A DNA stretch of 6,616 nt, from contig JBBIJR010000123.1 of the NCBI GenBank assembly GCA_037445875.1, forward strand, positions 1 to 6,616, in the 5' to 3' direction. The stretch is from JBBIJR01 sp037445875 (GTDB lineage Bacteria; CLD3; SB21). Every line of letters starts with the position of its first letter. Within the stretch, counting starts at the first letter, position 1. Below are positions 1 through 3,889 of this stretch, piece by piece. The notes under the pieces are model-generated. The model saw only the letters and a list, made by a program, of their open reading frames with translations. It ran no database searches and had not been told where the DNA came from. The translations under genes were made by a program, and so were the position numbers.

Positions 1-2
1 GA

Positions 3-656
3 AATGCGCTGGTTTTGGATGGTGCGGATGACTATGCGGAAAGTCCTGCAGACGGTGGGCTGGCCGTATCTATGCTGGCTGACTGGTCTGTGTCGGCATG
101 GATTCGACCGACTACTTTTGCGAACAGTCCCACGATCATTCATCGTGATCATTCAGGAGACGGGACACTTCAGGTTGCGTGCTTCATCGATCCCTCAGGT
201 TTGGTTTTATTCGGCACCGATAACTTCACTTTAGGTGGATGGGATATGAATGTTTCTGCCTCAACTGTTCCACTCAATGAATGGACCCACCTGACGTTTG
301 TAGTACGGGGCGGTACGAAAGAAATTTATATTAACGGTCAATTGGACGGCACATTTCCCGTCGTGAATTCAGCCGGCGCCGTGGCATCCACAAACCGTAC
401 CTGGAGAATGGGTATATTTGGCGCGGTTAATCAGTTTGCCGGTCAGATGGACGAAGTCAGTATTTGGAATTCGAGTCTTTCGCAGGCTCAAATCACGCAG
501 TTGGCGGCAAAGCGGACACGCGGCGACGAGCCGAGTCTCCTCGCCTTGTGGCATTTCGACGAATCGAGCGGCACAACAGCTTTTGAAGGGACGCGATCAA
601 ACGACGATGCCAATATAGTGGGTGGCGCCGGATTTACGGCCTCCGGTGCCATGGCA
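3..656 (+). other. LamG / concanavalin A-like lectin domain (protein domain, partial at N-terminus)
   Basis: The domain opens with 'ALVLDGADDY' at the window edge, followed by 'WSVSAWIRPTT', then 'LNEWTHLTFVV' and 'KEIYINGQLDG'. It has the family hallmark 'GQMDEVSIWNSSLSQAQI' (441-494), which is the strand and helix that end most bacterial LamG domains. After it comes 'LLALWHFDESSGT' (537-575), a W-x-F-D-E-x-S-G motif usually found at the edges of these jelly-roll domains. Such domains bind glycans or other ligands on surface proteins; the ligand here cannot be read from sequence. At most a few residues of the domain are missing upstream. Confidence 0.88.
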
Positions 657-3600
657 CCCTTTGCTCCGACGGGGCTATTGACAACCGCCTTTGTTCCCGA
701 CTCCATCGTCGTATCGTGGACGCCGAATACGGAACCGGATCTGAGCCACTACTACGTGTATCGCAGCACCGTACCCGGCTTCATACCTACACCCGCCGAC
801 TCGATCGGACGGGTGAATAAGCCCGCGGCCTCCTTTGCCGACGTGACTGCACAGATCGAAACGATCTATTTCTATCGTGTGGCCGGTGTTGACAGCGCGA
901 ACCAGCTCGGCGCTTACTCGACCGACGTAAGCGGCAGCTACCCGGTTGGCACGCTGGCGGCCATCCCGCCGGCACTGGACTTCGGCAGCGTCCCTGTTTC
1001 GGGCTCGTCCGTGCTGACGGTCAAGGTATTTGCCAACGGCGGTTATGCCATCGTGAGCGGCGGTAGTTTCGACCTCGGAAGTTATTTCAGTCTCGCAGGG
1101 CCGTTGATTCTGCCGGATACGCTGTTCGCCGGCGACACCTTGTTTATTGGCATCCAGTTCGCGGCGGGTGCCTTTGGCGCGCTGACGGACACGTTCAGGC
1201 TCGCGAACAATACGGCGGTAAATCCCTTCTCGATCACGCTGGACGGGAACGGCATCCCCGGGTCGATCGCGACACTGGTGGATCCGGTGAACTATGGCGG
1301 TGTCCCGGTCGGCGGCAACGCGCTCCAGACCGTCAAGGTCTTTTCCAACGGCGGCGCCGTTGAGGTCAACGGCGTCGGTCTCGCGGTTGGTTCACAGTTT
1401 ACCATTCTCTCTCCTCCGCAGCTGCCGGACACGCTCTTCACCGGCGACACGCTCTCGGTAGATGTCCAGTTTGCGCCGACCTTGTTCGGACCGCTGAGCG
1501 ATACACTGGTGATCGACAACAATTCCGGGACGCCGTTGTTTACCGTTACCCTCGATGGAATCGGCCTGAGCGGCACCCTGGCGGCCTTGCCTGCGTCCGT
1601 GAATCTTGGCAATGTGGTCTGGGGTGACAGCGTACAGCAAGCTGTGCAGGTCTTCTCGACCGGAGGCGCCGTCGATCTCACGACCATCAATCTGCAGACG
1701 GGCGCGCAATTCCGCATCGACTCTACAACAGGCCCGACGACGCTCTTCACCGGTGACACGGCGAGGATCTATGTCACCTATCTGCCGAATGGGTTCACGG
1801 CGGACATCGATTCGATTCTGGTCGATAACAACTCGCCCGTTACTCCGTTCAAGATCGGTCTGAGCGGAACGGGCGTCGGTGGAGTACTCGCCACCAATTT
1901 CCCGAACCTGAATTTTGGCGTCGTTCCGGTCCTCGATTCGGCAAAGGCCACGCTGGAAGTGTTTGCGCCGAATGGCTATGTCCAGGTTACAGCCGCCGTA
2001 GTGCAGACAGGTACCTATTTCCAATTAGTGCCGCTGGGTGCGATCCCGACGATCCTGGGCCCCGGAGACACGCTCAAATTCGACGCGACTTTCCGGCCGA
2101 CCATCGTCGCTTCGCTCTTCGATTCGGTCTTTGTTTCGAACAATTCCATGATCGATCCTCTGCCTATCCGATTCGACGGAACGAGCGTCGTTCCGCAGGT
2201 TGTGCCGGTCCGCGACACGCTGTACGTAGTCGAAGACGCGAACGTGAAAGAACAGCAACCCACGACCAACTTTGGTTCCAGCACGAGCGTATACGTTTAC
2301 GGAGACAATGCCGGTGGCGGCGGACCGTATCCCAACGACCAGTCCAAGGGTTACGTGAAGTTCGATCTGAGCCCCCTGCCGTTCAACGCGACCGTTTCGT
2401 CGGCCAGGCTGAAGGTCTCCTCACCGAACGGTTTTGCCTACAACTATGATCCCTTCCACTATGCGTTCTTTGTAGCAAACGACTCCTGGTCCGAAAACAC
2501 GATCACGTGGAACACGCGGCCTCCGCAGGGCCAGGAACTCGGCAAGTGGTTCGCCTGGGCCAATGGAGCCGGCAGCTGGGTTTACACGATGTCCAGCGAG
2601 CCGTTGCGCGCCCAGGTTGCCGCCGAGCGGTCCGGCGACGGAACGTTGTCGCTGGCCATATCCAATGAGACCGGTGCGTACTACCACTTCTATTATTCAA
2701 AGGAAGGAACGGCCGACCCGAACCAGCGCATCCAGCTAATCATCGATTATCTGCCGGCCACGCTGGCGACGCTGGCCCCCGTGGCCAACCTCGGCTCCTC
2801 ACAGGTCGGCGACAGCGTCCAGACTACGCTGAAGGTCTTCGCCACGGCAGGAATCGTCACGGTCAACAACGCGACCCTCGCTTTTGGCGGCAACTTTACG
2901 GTCAATCCGGTCGGAGGATTGCCGCGTGTTCTGACGGCTACGCCGGGGGATACGCTGCTGGTTAACGTGACGTTCAGGCCCCCGACGCTCGGCGCTTTCG
3001 CTGATACCCTTCGGCTGACGAACGATACCGGCGTGGATCCTTTCGTCATCACGCTGCAAGGAAACGCAGCAGTAGGGACCCTGCTGTCCAGTGTGCCTGC
3101 CGTCAACATGGGCAGCGTACAGATAGGGGACAGCGCTCAGACCATCGTCCAGGTCTTTACCGCAGGAAGCGTGGAACTTTCTACCGCTTCGCTTCAGTTC
3201 GGAGGACCATTCACCATTCAGCCGCTGGGCGTCCTGCCCGATACGCTGGACCCGGGCGACACGTTGAATATCGCCGTGAAATTCAAGCCGGTCGCATTCG
3301 GTGCGGTCTCGGACACAATTCTTGTGACGAACAATTCACCCATCACACCTCTCCGTGTCATATTAGACGGTACGGGTGCGGTGGGCACGCTGGCGACGCT
3401 GGCGCCGTCGGTCAATTTCGGCAGCGTGCAGGTGGGCGACAGCGCGGTGCAGGTGCTGCGGGTCTTCACGAGCGTGGGCGCGGTGACGCTCAACGCGTCG
3501 TCGCTGGCGGCGGGTACGAACTACACGCTCACGCCGGTGGGTGGATTGCCGGTGACGCTGCTGCCGGGTGATACATTGCAGGTGGTGGCGGTGTTCCGTC

Positions 3601-3734
3601 CGACGACGTTCGGTGCGCTTAACGATACGGCGGACTTTGCGAACAACAGCGCGGTCAATCCGTTCCGGATCGACTTCACCGGTACGGGTGCGGTGGGCAC
3701 GCTGGCGACGCTGGCGCCGTCGGTCAATTTCGGC
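3..3734 (+). CDS. Giant multidomain surface/secreted repeat protein, N-terminal and central part (partial at both ends)
   Basis: An open frame of 1244 codons runs from base 3 to the N gap. The protein is not recognised as a named gene, but its modules are. In order they are a LamG-like lectin fold (3-656), FN3 (663-947), ASH/HYDIN-type Ig-like repeats R1-R4 (948-2192), a DNRLRE/CBM96-like domain (2193-2756), repeats R5-R7 and the start of R8 (2757-3734). The TTG at 15 is not a credible start: the preceding codons (N-A-L-V) already belong to the first strand of the LamG domain, where 'AL.LDG.DDY' is the usual opening. The true start, and any signal peptide, therefore lies upstream of the window. 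Only one cysteine codon is visible (near base 180), which fits an exported beta-rich protein. Likely role, by inference: adhesion or polysaccharide binding at the cell surface. The gene continues past the gap at 3836. Confidence 0.9.
663..947 (+). other. Fibronectin type III domain
   Basis: About 95 residues starting 'APTGLLTTAF' with 'IVVSWTPNTEPDLSHYYVYR', the classic FN3 B-C strands with tryptophan and the 'DL-x-x-Y-x-V-Y-R' pattern. It ends with 'IYFYRVAGVDSANQLGAYS', the Y-x-Y-R-V-x-A-V-D-like F strand. It serves as a spacer between the lectin domain and the repeat stalk, and the first stalk repeat begins directly after 'YPV'. Confidence 0.87.
948..1259 (+). repeat. ASH/HYDIN-type (choice-of-anchor D) Ig-like repeat R1, 104 aa
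   Basis: The unit runs from 'GTLAAIPPALDFGS' to 'LDGNGIP'. It shows the array signature: a 'GTLA..P...FG' opening, a 'V-x-V-F' strand, 'LPDTLFAGDTL' in the middle, then 'F-x-x-G-x-x-x-FGALTDT' and 'NNTAVNPFSITLDGNG' at the end. This is the bacterial form of the seven-stranded domain of ASPM, SPD-2 and Hydin, often seen in strings in exported proteins. Confidence 0.85.
1260..1571 (+). repeat. ASH-type repeat R2, 104 aa
   Basis: It starts 'GSIATLVDPVNYGGVPVGG' and carries 'LPDTLFTGDTL', 'FGPLSDTLVIDNNSG' and 'VTLDGIG'. Its length is identical to R1 (312 bases). The usual 'VGDS' after the first strand is replaced by 'VGGN'. Confidence 0.85.
1572..1880 (+). repeat. ASH-type repeat R3, 103 aa, divergent middle loop
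   Basis: It starts 'GTLAALPASVNLGNVVWGDS'. The common 'LPDTL-x-x-GDTL' loop is altered to 'GPTTLFTGDTARIYV', and the following 'F-x-P-x-x-FG' strand to 'YLPNGFTADIDS'. 'DNNSPVTPFKIGLSGTG' closes the unit normally. Confidence 0.82.
1881..2192 (+). repeat. ASH-type repeat R4, 104 aa, last before the CBM-like domain
   Basis: It starts 'GVLATNFPNLNFGVVPVLDS'. The middle loop reads 'IPTILGPGDTLKFDATFRP', lacking 'PDTL'. It ends 'NNSMIDPLPIRFDGTSVV', so the repeat is complete and the next domain joins exactly at its C-terminal edge. Confidence 0.82.
2193..2756 (+). other. DNRLRE / CBM96-like carbohydrate-binding beta-sandwich
   Basis: About 188 residues with a different pattern from the flanking repeats. 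'DTLYVVEDANVKEQQPTTNF' leads into 'TNFGSSTSVYV' (2265-2297), then 'GYVKFDLSPLP' (2349-2381), 'SSARLKV', 'NDSWSENTITWNTRPP' (2478-2525) and a final 'QRIQLIIDY'. 'N-F-G-x-S', 'K-F-D-L-S' and 'W-x-E-x-T-I-T-W-N-x-R-P' are the hallmarks of the DNRLRE family, whose characterised relatives (CBM96, disaggregatase-related) bind or accompany polysaccharide-active proteins. No catalytic module is visible beside it. The substrate is unknown. Confidence 0.85.
2757..3074 (+). repeat. ASH-type repeat R5, 106 aa (+2 residues in the middle loop)
   Basis: It starts 'ATLATLAPVANLGSSQVGDS', with alanine in place of the usual first glycine where it follows the CBM-like domain. The central loop reads 'LPRVLTATPGDTLLV', two residues longer than the standard. 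It ends 'NDTGVDPFVITLQGNAAV'. Confidence 0.84.
3075..3383 (+). repeat. ASH-type repeat R6, 103 aa
   Basis: It starts 'GTLLSSVPAVNMGSVQIGDS', with the standard 'LPDTLDPGDTLNIAVKFKP' core and 'NNSPITPLRVILDGTGAV' end. Alanine codons are mixed (GCC, GCT, GCA, GCG), in contrast with R7. Its last 16 bases (3368-3383) already belong to the 55-bp repeat shared with the R7/R8 junction. Confidence 0.85.
3368..3422 (+). repeat. 55-bp exact direct repeat X, copy 1 (second copy 3680-3734)
   Basis: Spans the R6/R7 boundary and encodes 'GTGAVGTLATLAPSVNFG'. The base before differs between copies (A at 3367, C at 3679), so the identity starts exactly here. Copy 2 ends exactly at the first N. Confidence 0.95.
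3384..3695 (+). repeat. ASH-type repeat R7, 104 aa, founder of the near-identical tandem patch
   Basis: It starts 'GTLATLAPSVNFGSVQVGDS' and ends 'NPFRIDFTGTGAV'. It differs from its neighbours at codon level: all 13 alanines use GCG, and valines are only GTG or GTC. Its first 39 bases are repeated exactly at the start of R8 (3696-3734), and its last 40 bases exactly at the visible end of R8 (3835-3874). Confidence 0.88.
3656..3710 (+). repeat. 55-bp exact direct repeat Y, copy 1 (second copy 3835-3889)
   Basis: Encodes 'NPFRIDFTGTGAVGTLAT' across the R7/R8 boundary. It matches the first sequence after the gap base for base, and the identity ends at 3710 (C follows here, T follows copy 2). 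Confidence 0.95.
3680..3734 (+). repeat. 55-bp exact direct repeat X, copy 2, abutting the gap
   Basis: Identical to 3368-3422, offset 312 bases, and the last real sequence before the N run. Confidence 0.95.
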
Positions 3735-3874
3735 NNNNNNNNNNNNNNNNNNNNNNNNNNNNNNNNNNNNNNNNNNNNNNNNNNNNNNNNNNNNNNNNNN
3801 NNNNNNNNNNNNNNNNNNNNNNNNNNNNNNNNNNCAATCCGTTCCGGATCGACTTCACCGGTACGGGTGCGGTG
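3696..3874 (+). repeat. ASH-type repeat R8, broken by the assembly gap
   Basis: Only the first 13 residues ('GTLATLAPSVNFG') and the last 13 ('NPFRIDFTGTGAV') are visible, both identical to R7 in protein and DNA. The middle is N. At 312 bases the unit would need 233 bases in the gap, matching the length of 3423-3655 in R7. Extra copies of the same unit may also be hidden here. Confidence 0.85.
3735..3834. other. Assembly gap of 100 N inside tandem repeat R8
   Basis: Exactly 100 N, the conventional length for a gap of unknown size. It lies within a nearly identical tandem repeat. The last 55 bases before it (3680-3734) equal 3368-3422, and the first 55 bases after it (3835-3889) equal 3656-3710. 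With a 312-base repeat period the missing stretch should be 233 bases plus a whole number of 312-base units. A gap of 233 restores the reading frame; 100 does not. Confidence 0.97.
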
Positions 3875-3889
3875 GGCACGCTGGCGACG
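3835..3889 (+). repeat. 55-bp exact direct repeat Y, copy 2, abutting the gap
   Basis: Identical to 3656-3710. It starts at the first base after the N run and spans the R8/R9 boundary, where the sequence then diverges. Confidence 0.95.

Noticed and set aside
3368..3889. Direct repeats considered as a CRISPR array or mobile-element ends
   Set aside because: The 55-bp repeats are coding, offset by one 312-base protein unit, and explained by tandem duplication of an Ig-like domain. There are no spacers, inverted ends or target duplications.
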